From positions 1 to 32,292 of the forward strand of contig JADQCB010000022.1 in NCBI GenBank assembly GCA_016278325.1: a stretch of 32,292 nt of DNA, in the 5' to 3' direction. Positions 1-9,500 of this stretch are shown piece after piece. The translations under genes and the position numbers were made by a program. Origin of the DNA: Actibacterium sp. (GTDB taxonomy: Bacteria > Pseudomonadota > Alphaproteobacteria > Rhodobacterales > Rhodobacteraceae). Within the stretch, counting starts at the first letter, position 1; the number at the start of each line of letters is the position of its first letter. The notes beneath the pieces were generated by a model. That model did no database searches. It was not told where the DNA came from and saw nothing but the letters and a program-made list of their open reading frames with translations.

Positions 1-2
1 CA

Positions 3-1847
3 CGAACCGAAATCGGGGACGGACCCGGCGCGGATGATGCGTCCCGGTCAGTCGCAGCGGCCGACCAGGCAACGAACGACGAATCGTCGGCCTATGCTGC
101 GTGGATAGAGGCCCTGCGCACCCGGCTTGGGGCCGATGTCACGCTTCTTGTTCTCGGCGCCCGCGATACCGGGCCCTATCGCATTACCGCCTGCGCGCCG
201 CACACGGCCCAGCCCGGCAATGGGCTTGTGGCCGCGGTCGATCTTGCCGTTGCGCAACGCAAGCCGATCGTCAAGAGCGGATATGTCGAGGGCGGGGTGA
301 CCTCCTGCGCCATCGGTGTTCCGGTTCTCATGGACGGGGCGCTTCACGGCGTCGTGGCGGTGCAACTTCCGGTCAGCGCCGAGCTGGACCTGCGCCGGGT
401 GGTCGACGAGGTGAACTGGGCATTGCCCGCCATTCAACTGCGCTTGCTGGCACAGACCCTCGATGCCGGAGAACAGCGCCAGGCGCGGGCCCGGGCCGCG
501 GTCGAGCTTCTGGCCGGGACGCTGGACGAACCGCGCTGGAGCGTCGCCGCGGCAACCGCGGTAACGGATTTCGCCGACCGGCTTGGCGCCGACCGTGTGA
601 GCCTCGGACGCCGGCGCTGGCGCCGCTCCAGGGTGGTGGCGCTGTCACATGCCGGAAGCTTTTCCCGTGGGTCGGAACTGGTGCAGCGGATTGCCGACAC
701 GATGGATGAAGCGATCGACCAGGGAAGCCGCATTCGTTTGCCCGAAGATGCCGACGATCCTCTGACCCTGACCGCGGCACATGTCGCGCTGATCGAGACC
801 GGGGCGCCGCGCGCCGTCCTGACCATCCCGTTGCGCCGCGAGGGCCGGATCGTCGGGGCGATGGTCTTCGAGCGGGGCGCGAACAATCCGTTCCGCGACA
901 ATGAGGTGGACCTGATCGAGGCCGTGGCCGGCATTCTGGGACCGGTGCTGGAGGAAAAGCGGCTCAACGACCGGGCCCTGCCGGTCAAGACCGCGGCCAG
1001 CATCGCCCGCACCGGCAGCGCGATACTCGGGCCGCGCAGGGCTGGGCTGAAGGCCCTTGTCGTGCTTGCCGCCGCTGCCACCGTTCTTGCGTTTCAGACC
1101 GAAACGCCTTTCAGGATCACGGCCGATGCCCGGGTCGAAGGCGCGATCCGCCGGGTCGTCGCCGCCCCGTTTGACGGTTACGTTGCCTCCGTTGCGGCGC
1201 TGCCGGGCGATATCGTGGCCAGGGGCGACATCCTGGCCACGCTTGACGATCGTGACCTGAAACTTGAGCTCGCCCGGTGGGAAACGGTGCGCGCCCAGCG
1301 CCAGCGCGAATACGAAACGGCACTGTCCGAACGCGACCGCGCCGCCATCGGCATCGCCGCCACCCAGATCAACCAGGCCGAAGCGGAGATCGCGTTGCTG
1401 CGCGAGCGGCTGTCACGGACCGAGATGCGCGCGCCCTTTGACGGGGTGATTCTGTCTGGGGATCTGGATCAGTCGGTCGGGGCCCCCGTGTCCCGCGGCC
1501 AGGTTCTCTATGAGATCGCCCCGCTCGAGGATTACCGTATCGTGCTGTCGGTGGACGAGCGGGATCTGGCCGTCGTTGAAAGCGGGCTGAAGGGCGCCGT
1601 CGTGCTGACGGCCCTGCCCGGCCGCAGCTTCCCGATCGAGACCCGCCGCATCACCTCTGTCGCCGGGGTGAAGGACGGTCGCAACGTCTTTCGGGTCGAT
1701 GCCGCGCTTTCACGGCCAAGCGACGTGCTGCGCCCGGGGATGGAGGGCATCGCCAAGATCGCCGTCGACGACCGCCCGCTTCCGATGATCTGGACGCATG
1801 ATCTGCGCAACTGGGCGCGGCTCGCAATCTGGCGCTGGATGCCGTGA
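3..1847 (+). CDS. GAF-domain / HlyD-type membrane adaptor (5' partial)
   Basis: The frame is open from the window edge to TGA at 1845-1847, so the true start lies upstream; 614 residues are visible. In order, I see a GAF-like domain (visible residues about 31-155, with Cys64 and Cys102), a second GAF-like domain (about 185-325), one hydrophobic segment (about 348-365, LVVLAAAATVLAF), then an HlyD/AcrA-type adaptor: a lipoyl half-motif (FDGYVASVAALPGD), a helical hairpin rich in Glu, Arg and Ala (about 420-475), the return lipoyl half (MRAPFDGVI) and a beta-barrel. Such adaptors bridge inner-membrane exporters and outer-membrane partners. The GAF pair would lie in the cytoplasm if the single helix runs in-to-out, making this a possible sensor-adaptor. 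It ends in a Trp-rich tail (IWRWMP). The stop overlaps the next gene's start (GTGA), indicating translational coupling. The HlyD assignment is firm; the GAF ligand is unknown. Confidence 0.85.
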   Translation, partial: RTEIGDGPGADDASRSVAAADQATNDESSAYAAWIEALRTRLGADVTLLVLGARDTGPYRITACAPHTAQPGNGLVAAVDLAVAQRKPIVKSGYVEGGVTSCAIGVPVLMDGALHGVVAVQLPVSAELDLRRVVDEVNWALPAIQLRLLAQTLDAGEQRQARARAAVELLAGTLDEPRWSVAAATAVTDFADRLGADRVSLGRRRWRRSRVVALSHAGSFSRGSELVQRIADTMDEAIDQGSRIRLPEDADDPLTLTAAHVALIETGAPRAVLTIPLRREGRIVGAMVFERGANNPFRDNEVDLIEAVAGILGPVLEEKRLNDRALPVKTAASIARTGSAILGPRRAGLKALVVLAAAATVLAFQTETPFRITADARVEGAIRRVVAAPFDGYVASVAALPGDIVARGDILATLDDRDLKLELARWETVRAQRQREYETALSERDRAAIGIAATQINQAEAEIALLRERLSRTEMRAPFDGVILSGDLDQSVGAPVSRGQVLYEIAPLEDYRIVLSVDERDLAVVESGLKGAVVLTALPGRSFPIETRRITSVAGVKDGRNVFRVDAALSRPSDVLRPGMEGIAKIAVDDRPLPMIWTHDLRNWARLAIWRWMP

Positions 1848-3991
1848 CCGGTGCGCTGCACAGCCCGTCATGGTATCGTGTCGCGGACCTTGCCCCGCGC
1901 CTGCGCAGCCATGCCCAGGTCCACCGTTCGGTGTTTCGCGGCGAAATATGGTATGTCATCGAGGATCACGCGACCGGTGCCTATCTGCGCGTGTCGCAAG
2001 CCGCGTGGCGCCTGATCGGGTTGATGAACGGCCGACGCACCGTACAGGAGATCTGGCAGGCCGCCGCCGAGAAGCTGGGCGACGACCTGCCCACCCAGGA
2101 CGAGACGATCCAGCTCCTGATCCGATTGCATCAGGCCGACGTCCTGCACGCCGCGATCCCGCCCGACATGGCGCGCGTGGTGGCGCGCGGCCGCAAGGAC
2201 AGCCGGAAGAAGCGTCTGGCCTCGGTGCGCAACCCGCTGGCGATCCGCATTCCGCTGTTCGATCCCGACGGGCTGGTCCGCGCGACGGGATGGCTTGTGC
2301 GCCCGCTTTTCGGATGGGTCGGCGTGCTTTTGTGGCTGGCGGTGGTGATCGGCGGACTGGTGGCCGGATTGCAGAATCTGGAGGCGCTTCAGAACAACGT
2401 GACCGACCGCGCGCTCTCGGCCGGCAACATCCTGATCATCGCGGCGATCTATCCGCTGGTGAAGGCCCTGCATGAGCTTGGCCATGCCTATGCGGTGCGT
2501 CATTGGGGCGGCGAGGTGCACGAGATCGGCATCATGCTGCTCGTATTCATGCCGGTGCCCTATGTCGATGCCTCTGCCTCGTCGGCGTTCCGCTCGAAAT
2601 GGCGGCGGGCCGGCGTCGCGGCGGCCGGCATCATCGTGGAGCTTTTCCTCGCCGGGGCCGCGATGTTGCTGTGGACGCAGCTTGAACCCGGCCTGCTGCG
2701 CGCCGCGGCGATGAATGTCGTTCTTCTGGCCGGGGTTTCGACGCTGTTCTTCAATGGCAATCCGCTGCTGCGCTTCGACGGCTACTATGTTCTGGCCGAT
2801 CTGGCCGAGATTCCCAATCTCGGCACACGCTCCACCCAGCATCTGCAATATCTCGCACAGCGTTACCTGTTCGGGATGGCCAATGCCGTATCGCCCGTGA
2901 TGGCCCCGGGCGAGGCCACCTGGTTCACCGTCTATGGCATCCTGTCGCTGATCTATCGCTACATGATCATGGTCGCGATCATGATGCTGGTGGCCGGAAT
3001 GTTCTTCGAGGTGGGCCTGCTGCTGGCACTCTGGGCGGGCATCCTGCTGCTCGTCGTGCCGGTGGCCAAGGGCATCGGCTTTGTCTTCGGCAGTCCGCGG
3101 CTCGAAGGGCACCGTCCGCGCGCAATCGCCGTCACCGGCGCACTCTGCGCCGCCGCAACCTGGATCTTGTTCGTTCAGCCAGTACCATCGACCACCGTCG
3201 TCCAGGGAGTCGTCCGGGCACCGGAATCGGCGAAAGCCATGGCCGGGGCAAACGGTTTCGTGGAAGACCTGCTTGCCGCGAGGGGCAAGCGGCTCGCCGC
3301 GGGCGACCCGATCCTGCGGATCGAGGATCCCCTGCTTGAAGCGCAGGTCACGCTGCTCGAGTCCCGCATCAAGGAGTTGCGCCTGCGCCGCTTCGAGGCG
3401 CTGGCGACCGATCGGGTGCAGGCCGATCTCATCGCGCAGGAGCTTGCACTGGCCCGCGAAAGGCTAGCGCTGGCGGTGGAGCGCCGCGGCGAACAGGTGC
3501 TCGTCGCGCCCGTTTCCGGCCGCCTCATCATGCCCGATGGCAAGGATCTGGTCGGCCGGTTCGTCAACCGGGGCGATGTTCTTGCATGGGTGATGGGCGA
3601 TGAGTCCGGCCTCGTCCGCGCCGTCATTCCGGAATCCGAAATCAGCCTGGTGCGCCAGCGGGTCGAGACAATCGACATGCGCCGCGCAAGCAGGCCGGCG
3701 CAAACCATCCCGGTCGATGTCTCGCGCGAAAGCCCTGCCGCCCTGCAGGTGCTGCCGAGCCCGGCGCTGGCTGCCGATGCGGGCGGCCCGATTCCGACTG
3801 ATCCCACCGCGCGTCAGCCGCTGACCCCGATCGGAACCGTCTTCATGGTCGATCTGCGCCCGGCGGATGGCAGACCGCTTACCAGAATCGGCGAACGGGT
3901 GTGGATCCGCTTCCATCATGGCGACGCACCGCTGGGCGCCCAGCTTCTCCGCTCGGTCCGGCAGGTCTTCCTGCGCGATCTCGATGTCTGA
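1844..3991 (+). CDS. PqqD/RRE-like - M50 site-2-type membrane metalloprotease - HlyD-like fusion protein
   Basis: This 715-residue protein starts at GTG 1844, inside the preceding stop. Residues about 10-105 resemble a PqqD/RiPP-recognition winged helix (YLRVSQAAW, a short turn, GRRTVQEIW, then [11 protein letters not shown]). Residues about 145-445 are polytopic, with around eight hydrophobic segments, and carry the zinc-protease motif HELGH (His210, Glu211, His214). A distal motif, [12 protein letters not shown] (Asn304 to Tyr315), supplies the likely third zinc ligand Asp312 and matches the NPxxxxDG pattern of M50/S2P enzymes. Residues about 448-715 form an HlyD-like periplasmic part with lipoyl halves ([15 protein letters not shown] and [10 protein letters not shown]) around a coiled-coil hairpin. 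M50 proteases cut substrates in or near the membrane. The fusion could recognise a leader, cleave it and pass the substrate to an adaptor, with the giant LEPR-XLL protein as the obvious candidate. Family assignment is strong; substrate and mechanism are inferred. Confidence 0.9.
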   Translation: MTGALHSPSWYRVADLAPRLRSHAQVHRSVFRGEIWYVIEDHATGAYLRVSQAAWRLIGLMNGRRTVQEIWQAAAEKLGDDLPTQDETIQLLIRLHQADVLHAAIPPDMARVVARGRKDSRKKRLASVRNPLAIRIPLFDPDGLVRATGWLVRPLFGWVGVLLWLAVVIGGLVAGLQNLEALQNNVTDRALSAGNILIIAAIYPLVKALHELGHAYAVRHWGGEVHEIGIMLLVFMPVPYVDASASSAFRSKWRRAGVAAAGIIVELFLAGAAMLLWTQLEPGLLRAAAMNVVLLAGVSTLFFNGNPLLRFDGYYVLADLAEIPNLGTRSTQHLQYLAQRYLFGMANAVSPVMAPGEATWFTVYGILSLIYRYMIMVAIMMLVAGMFFEVGLLLALWAGILLLVVPVAKGIGFVFGSPRLEGHRPRAIAVTGALCAAATWILFVQPVPSTTVVQGVVRAPESAKAMAGANGFVEDLLAARGKRLAAGDPILRIEDPLLEAQVTLLESRIKELRLRRFEALATDRVQADLIAQELALARERLALAVERRGEQVLVAPVSGRLIMPDGKDLVGRFVNRGDVLAWVMGDESGLVRAVIPESEISLVRQRVETIDMRRASRPAQTIPVDVSRESPAALQVLPSPALAADAGGPIPTDPTARQPLTPIGTVFMVDLRPADGRPLTRIGERVWIRFHHGDAPLGAQLLRSVRQVFLRDLDV

Positions 3992-5942
3992 GGGCTGGCC
4001 GGCCACCGCGGCGGGCGCCTTCTATCCATGGCGCGCGGCCCCACCCGCCAGGACCCGGCTCGATCGGCTGGTGGAACGCTGGCTTGCCCTGCCACGTCGC
4101 CGGCGCAAGGCACGGCCCCGACGTATCTTCGCCTGGCGCGTCGGTCGGCTGGCCCGCACGGTCGAGCCGCTCGACGATGCCGAACTCGATACCGCCGTGC
4201 GAAAGGTGGCCCACGCGCTGCGCGCCGCGCCCGGTCGCCCGTCCGAACGGCTTGTCGCACGCAGCTTCGCGCTGATCCGGGAATGCGCCGGCCGGTCGGT
4301 CGGCCAGCGCCACTATTGGACACAGATCCTGGCCGCGCGGGCGGTGCTCAACGGTGCGGTTGCCGAGATGCAGACCGGCGAGGGCAAGACCCTTGCGCTG
4401 ACCCTTGCCGCCGGGTCCGCGGCCCTCGCCGGGCGCCGCGTTCACGTCATCACGGCCAATGACTATCTTGCCGGGCGCGACGCTTCGGCGATGGCGCCGC
4501 TTTACGCGCGGCTCGGCCTGACCACCGCCGCGATCGAACCCGGCATGTCGAACGAGGCCAGGCGCGCGGCCTTCGACGCCGATATCGTCTATGCCTCGGG
4601 CAAGGAAGTGGCGTTCACCTTTCTGCGCGACCGTGTCGCGATGGGGGCGCGGCCCGGCGATATCGGCCTGCGCGCGCGGGCCTTTCTCGACGATCGAAGC
4701 TATCTTCTGCCCGGCCTGCAATTCGCCATCGTGGACGAGGCCGACAGCGTGATGATCGACGAGGCGCGAACGCCGCTGATCCTCTCGGTGCCGCCGCCCG
4801 ACGCGGCGACCGAGGCCGAAGCGACACGCGCCGCGCATGCCATTGCCGCCGGCCTGACCGAAGGGCGCCACTATCGTGTCGAAAGGCTGCGGCGCCGGGT
4901 CGAGATCACCGATGCCGGGCGCGACCGCCTTGCCGACCTCGCCCCCCGGATGCCCCCGGCATGGCGCCCCGCCCCGATCCGCGAGGACGCGGTGCGCACG
5001 GCGCTTTCGGCGATTCACCTGCACCGTCGGGACGAGCAGTATATCCTTCGCGATGGCAAGGTGGAGATCGTCGATGAATATACCGGCCGCGTCATGCCCG
5101 ACCGATCGTGGTCGGCCGGCCTGCACCAGGCCGTCGAAGCGAAGGAGGGGCTGGAGATCACGGCGCGGCGCGTCACCCTGGCCCAGATCACCTTTCAGAG
5201 ATTTTTCCGCCGTTACCTGCATCTGGGCGGGATGACCGGCACCGCGGTCGAGGCCGAGGACGAGTTCTGGTCCGTCTACGGCCTGCCCGTCGTCACGATC
5301 CCGACCTTCCGGCGCCCGCGCCGCCGGACCTGGCGCACCATTGTCACCGCGCGGACCAGGACCAAATGGGCGCGTGTCGCCCGCCGGGCCCGCGCCCTTT
5401 CGGCGCGCGACCGTCCCGTGCTGATCGGCACCCGAACCGTCGCCGCCTCGGACCAGGCCAGCGCCGCGCTGCGGGCCCTCGGCGTCGATCACCGGGTTCT
5501 GAACGCCGCGCAGGACGCTGACGAGGCGGCGGTGATCGCCGCGGCCGGTCGGGCCGGCGCGGTGACGGTGGCCACCAACATGGCCGGCCGCGGCACCGAT
5601 ATCGTTCTCGATGACCGGGCCCGTGCCGCCGGCGGTCTGCATGTCATCATGACCGAACGCCACACCGCGCGCCGCATCGACCGGCAGCTTGCCGGGCGCG
5701 CCGGCCGGCAGGGCGATCCCGGCAGCACCGAGGTGATCCTCTCGGGCGAAGATCCGCTGCTGCGCGAATTTGGCGGCCGGCTGTCACGACGCCTTGCCGT
5801 CTTCGGGGGTCCGCTGGCGCGGGCGGCGATGTCGGCGGCACAGGCGCGGGCAGAGCGAAGCCATTTCCGCGCCCGGCGCCAGCTTCTGGAGCTTGACGAG
5901 CAGCTTGCCGACAGCCTGTCCTTCACCGGCTCACCCGAGTGA
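3984..5942 (+). CDS. SecA-like preprotein translocase ATPase, short paralogue
   Basis: This encodes 652 residues. I chose ATG 3984 because it overlaps the upstream stop (ATGTCTGA), whereas the longer start at 3867 would lie 125 bases inside the preceding gene. SecA hallmarks are in order: Walker A MQTGEGKT (residues 129-136), [11 protein letters not shown], the DEAD box VDEAD (250-254) followed by [18 protein letters not shown] (415-421), [11 protein letters not shown] (531-541) and [14 protein letters not shown] (568-580). SecA powers protein export through SecYEG. The protein is about 200-250 residues shorter than housekeeping SecA, ends soon after the scaffold helix and lacks the C-terminal zinc-binding Cys/His tail used for SecB and lipid contact. 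The N-terminus is very basic ([11 protein letters not shown]). Its operon position suggests a dedicated ATPase for the adjacent giant protein rather than general secretion. It is a SecA2-type paralogue by architecture; orthology to Gram-positive SecA2 is not claimed. Confidence 0.93.
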   Translation: MSEGWPATAAGAFYPWRAAPPARTRLDRLVERWLALPRRRRKARPRRIFAWRVGRLARTVEPLDDAELDTAVRKVAHALRAAPGRPSERLVARSFALIRECAGRSVGQRHYWTQILAARAVLNGAVAEMQTGEGKTLALTLAAGSAALAGRRVHVITANDYLAGRDASAMAPLYARLGLTTAAIEPGMSNEARRAAFDADIVYASGKEVAFTFLRDRVAMGARPGDIGLRARAFLDDRSYLLPGLQFAIVDEADSVMIDEARTPLILSVPPPDAATEAEATRAAHAIAAGLTEGRHYRVERLRRRVEITDAGRDRLADLAPRMPPAWRPAPIREDAVRTALSAIHLHRRDEQYILRDGKVEIVDEYTGRVMPDRSWSAGLHQAVEAKEGLEITARRVTLAQITFQRFFRRYLHLGGMTGTAVEAEDEFWSVYGLPVVTIPTFRRPRRRTWRTIVTARTRTKWARVARRARALSARDRPVLIGTRTVAASDQASAALRALGVDHRVLNAAQDADEAAVIAAAGRAGAVTVATNMAGRGTDIVLDDRARAAGGLHVIMTERHTARRIDRQLAGRAGRQGDPGSTEVILSGEDPLLREFGGRLSRRLAVFGGPLARAAMSAAQARAERSHFRARRQLLELDEQLADSLSFTGSPE

Positions 5943-5970
5943 CCGGCCCCCGCTCGGGGCGGGACCGGTC
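5941..5970. terminator. GC-rich hairpin between convergent genes (possible bidirectional terminator)
   Basis: Only 36 bases separate the convergent secA-like gene and the giant gene. They contain an imperfect inverted repeat: GACCGG (5941-5946) pairs with CCGGTC (5965-5970), with a C-rich/G-rich inner stem (5947-5949 with 5961-5963). It starts within the secA-like stop codon. Neither strand has a T-tract after it, so function as an intrinsic terminator is uncertain. Confidence 0.4.
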
Positions 5971-5978
5971 GCCGGGTA

Positions 5979-6530
5979 TCAGATGGTGAAGGTGGATCCC
6001 GTCAGCGTCGCGGGCGGAACGAAGGCTCCGGTCGTCTCGTCATAGACCAGGTAGTCATCCGTTGCCGCCGTCGAGAAGTCGGCGAGCAGCCAGGGCACAT
6101 GGATTTCCGATCGGCTGACGATATCGAGATAGCTGCTGCTTTCGCCATGCTGATTGACATCTGCGCCCTGCTCGTTCCAGCCCGCGAAGTCGTTCTTCAG
6201 CGCGTTCATCTCACCCTTGTGGCCGGACGCCAGGGCGGCCTCGGTCCGGTTCACGATGTCCAGGGCCGTTGCATTATAGGCGATTTTCGTCTGCGTGGCA
6301 TTCAGCAACGCCGCCACGGCATGGCGTATCAGCGCGTTCTCGCCACCGCCTTTCAGCCCCAGCGCATCGACCAACGTCACGTCGCGCAATCCGTAACTCT
6401 CCGGAATGTCGAAAATCTCGCCCAGCGTCTGATCCGGAGAGAAAATCAGGGTTCCGTCAGCGGTGCGCGGCCAGGCAGAGGCGCCATGCTTGTCGGCGTT
6501 GTTCTTCCAGAAACCCGGCGTCAGGCCCGC
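5979..6530 (-). other. C-terminal TPGFWKNN-type domain of the giant protein
   Basis: The last ~180 residues begin with LTPGFWKNN (around residue 7873, DNA ~6498-6522) and continue with a helical, non-repetitive segment ([20 protein letters not shown]), ending in LTGSTFTI. TPGFWKNx openings recur in secreted bacterial proteins, often at the C-terminus. The composition differs sharply from the repeats before it, so it may be a distinct folded cap or an export/attachment signal; the role is not known. Confidence 0.6.
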
Positions 6531-9500
6531 TGCATCGCCCTTGGCCACGCCGTGATGGTGGGCCAGGTCGGTATCGGTCACGCTGCGGTCAATGCCCGCG
6601 AACACGGCCGCCGCATTGCCATAGGCGCCCTGCTCGACCTTGGCGTCAACAACGCCTTCAGAGGTGAAAAGCCAGGTCTCGTCGGTGTCCAGCCGGCCGT
6701 CGCGATCACTGTCGCCGCCGACATAGCGCGCAGCGAAATCATCGGCGGTATCATCGGCGGTGCCCGCGTCGTCGATCACGCCGGTGGCCTTGTCGAGGAC
6801 GATCTCGCGGGTTCCCTCATTGGTCACGAGATATGTCCAGACCAGGTTCGTCCCCTCGACCAGAAGCGGGCCGGTTCCTGCATTCGCGTCCTCAAGTTCG
6901 GTCGGCGCCGTGACATCAAGCGCATTGACGGCCTTGACCAGCCGAACCGCGTCAACTTCGCCCGTTATGCGGGCATTGTCGCTGTCGGTGACCGGCGCAC
7001 CCTGCGGGCCGGTGCCGGCAGCGACGGCGATATTCTCGTAATCGCCCGTCGGGGCAACGTCCTCGGCGCGGTAAAGCCAGGTTTCGCCCGCGTCGAGAAT
7101 GCCGTCATCGTCGCTATCCCCTGCGACATAGGCCGGGTTGAAGTCGTCCGTAACGTCGCCGGGGGTGCCTGCATCGTCGGTGATCGCGGTGGCACGGTCC
7201 AGCGTGACACTGGCCGACCCGGAATTGCGCAGCAGATAGGTCCAGACCACGGTCGAGCCAGCCTCGACCGAAACCGGCGTGTCATCCGCGTCCTCGGCAT
7301 CGGTCGGCGCCCAGGGATCAGCGGCATTCACCGCCTTCTCCAGGTCGATCTGCGCCGGTTCCGGCACGGGAATGCCGGTGTAATGCGCCAGATCGCTATC
7401 CGTGACGCTGGTGCCCTGCGCATCGACCGCGACGACGTGGCCGACATTGACATAGGCCCCCGATGTGACGGTTCCGGTCGCCCGGAACAACCAGATCTCG
7501 CCGACATCGAGAAGCCCGTCGTCATCCGTATCCCCTGACACCTTGCCGGGGCTGAAATCGTCCGACGTATCAAGCGCCGTGCCGGCATCGTCACGCAGTC
7601 GGACATTTTCGAGCGCTACCTGACCGGTGTTCTTGACCAGGTAGGTCCAGGTCACGTTGTCATCGACGAAAAGTTCCGGCCCGCCGGGCGCATCGGCATC
7701 CTCGGCAACGGTCGGGTTCAGCGGATCGACGGCATTGATCGCCTTTTCGATCGAGATCCCGACGGGCAGCTCGACGCCGCGATGGTGATTGAGATCGCTG
7801 TCGCTCGCCTGCCGGCCGAAGGTGTCGCTGACCTGCACCGTCGCCTCGTTGACGTAATCGCCCGTCGTCGCGGTTCCGAACAGCTCGAAAAGCCAGGTCT
7901 CACCCGCGTCGAGCGTTCCGTCGTCATCCGCATCGCCCGCAACGTAATCCGGTTCGCGATCGTCCGACGCGGTCGCGGCGGTTCCGGCGTCGTCGATCAA
8001 CCGGTCGATCGTGACCTCGGTCGATCCCGTATTTGCGACGAGATAGGTCCAGCGCACCCGCTCGCCCGCCGTGACGACCGGCCCCGGGCCGGTATCGGCA
8101 TCCTCAGCCGCGGTCGGATTGAACGGGTCGACCGCGTTGATCGCCTTTTCCAGGTCCACCTGCGGCGGCGGCACGTCGATACGACCGATGTGATAGTTCG
8201 CATCCTCGTCGCTCACGGTCACCCCGCGCCCGGCGCGCGCGGTCACGGTGGCCAGGTTGGAATAAAGGCCGCTCGTCACGACATGCCGATGCGCCCCTTC
8301 AGAGGTGAAGAGCCAGGTCTCACCCATATCCAGAACATCATCGCCATCCGCGTCGCCCTCGACATAGACCGGGCGGAAGGTCACCCCGTCATCGCCGGTA
8401 TCAAGAAGCTCGACGCGGCGCAGATCCTCGCTGCCGTTATTGTGCACAAGGTATGTCCAGATCGCCTCGGACCCGACCGGCAGCAGCGCCGCATCAAGCG
8501 CGGTATCGGCGTCTTCGGCATCGGTGGGATCATGCGGCCGGGCCGCGTTGATCGCCTTCTCGACATCGATCCTCGCCACCGGGTCGTCCGTCACCGCATC
8601 GCCATTGCCGGTGGGCGTTGATCCCGCGGCCGTCTGCAACGGAGCGCGCAGGCGGTCGTCCTCGGGGCCGCCCATGCTGTCGTGATCGCCGCGCCCGTTC
8701 CCGGGCTGCGGATCGCGCGGCGCACCGTGCTGATCGCCCCATTCCGGATCCTTCGGTGTCACCATCGCGATCACGTCATAGGCATCGGCCCGCGTCGTTC
8801 CGGCGCCCGTCGCCTCGGCAAGGTCGAGCAGGAATTCCACCGTGTGCGGCGATGGCATCCGGTTGATCGTCGGTGCCCCGAACCGAGAGAACGGGACGAT
8901 GAAGCTGTTATACTCGCCGGTCCAGTCGAACATCCGGTCGGTGCCGGAGTTCGCGATCAGCACATCGCGCCCGCCGCCGCCGAACCCGAAATCGGCCGCG
9001 CCGCCCGTCGCCTGCGGTGCCAATGCGCTGTCGGAGGTATCGTTCCGCCCGCCATTGGTGCCCAGATTGTCGTCGAGTTGCAAATAGTCGTCGCCCCAGC
9101 CGCCGAACAGCCGATCATGGCCGGTGCCGCCGAACAGCACGTCATGCCCGATGCCGCCGAAGATCGAATCCTTGCCGTCCTCGATCAGCGTGCCGGAGGC
9201 ATCGAAGGTCTGGAAGTTGAGGAAGAAACGCTCGATCCGCGGCCGCGGATCGTCGGGGTCGTAGAACGATTGATAGGCCCCGGTCCCCCGGTCATAGAAC
9301 GACGTCAGGATGCCCGTCGCCGGGTCGTGAATCATCGGTGCCTGCGCAATCGCGCGTGTGTCCAGATAGAAGGGCTCAAGCGCCTCTGCCCCCGAGATCG
9401 CGTCCTGACCTGCCCCGGAATGCAGGAAATCGTCGCCCTGGCCGCCATAGACGATGTCGTCGCCGCCCTGCCCGGGCAGGATCGCATCTACCGTGACCTT

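Noticed and set aside
3867-3983. Longer start at 3867 for the secA-like gene
   Set aside because: It would overlap the upstream gene by 125 bases; ATG 3984 gives the common short overlap ATGTCTGA.
3879-5663. Minus-strand 594-residue frame opposite the secA-like gene
   Set aside because: The plus strand carries all SecA motifs in order. The antisense product is low-complexity and unrecognisable.
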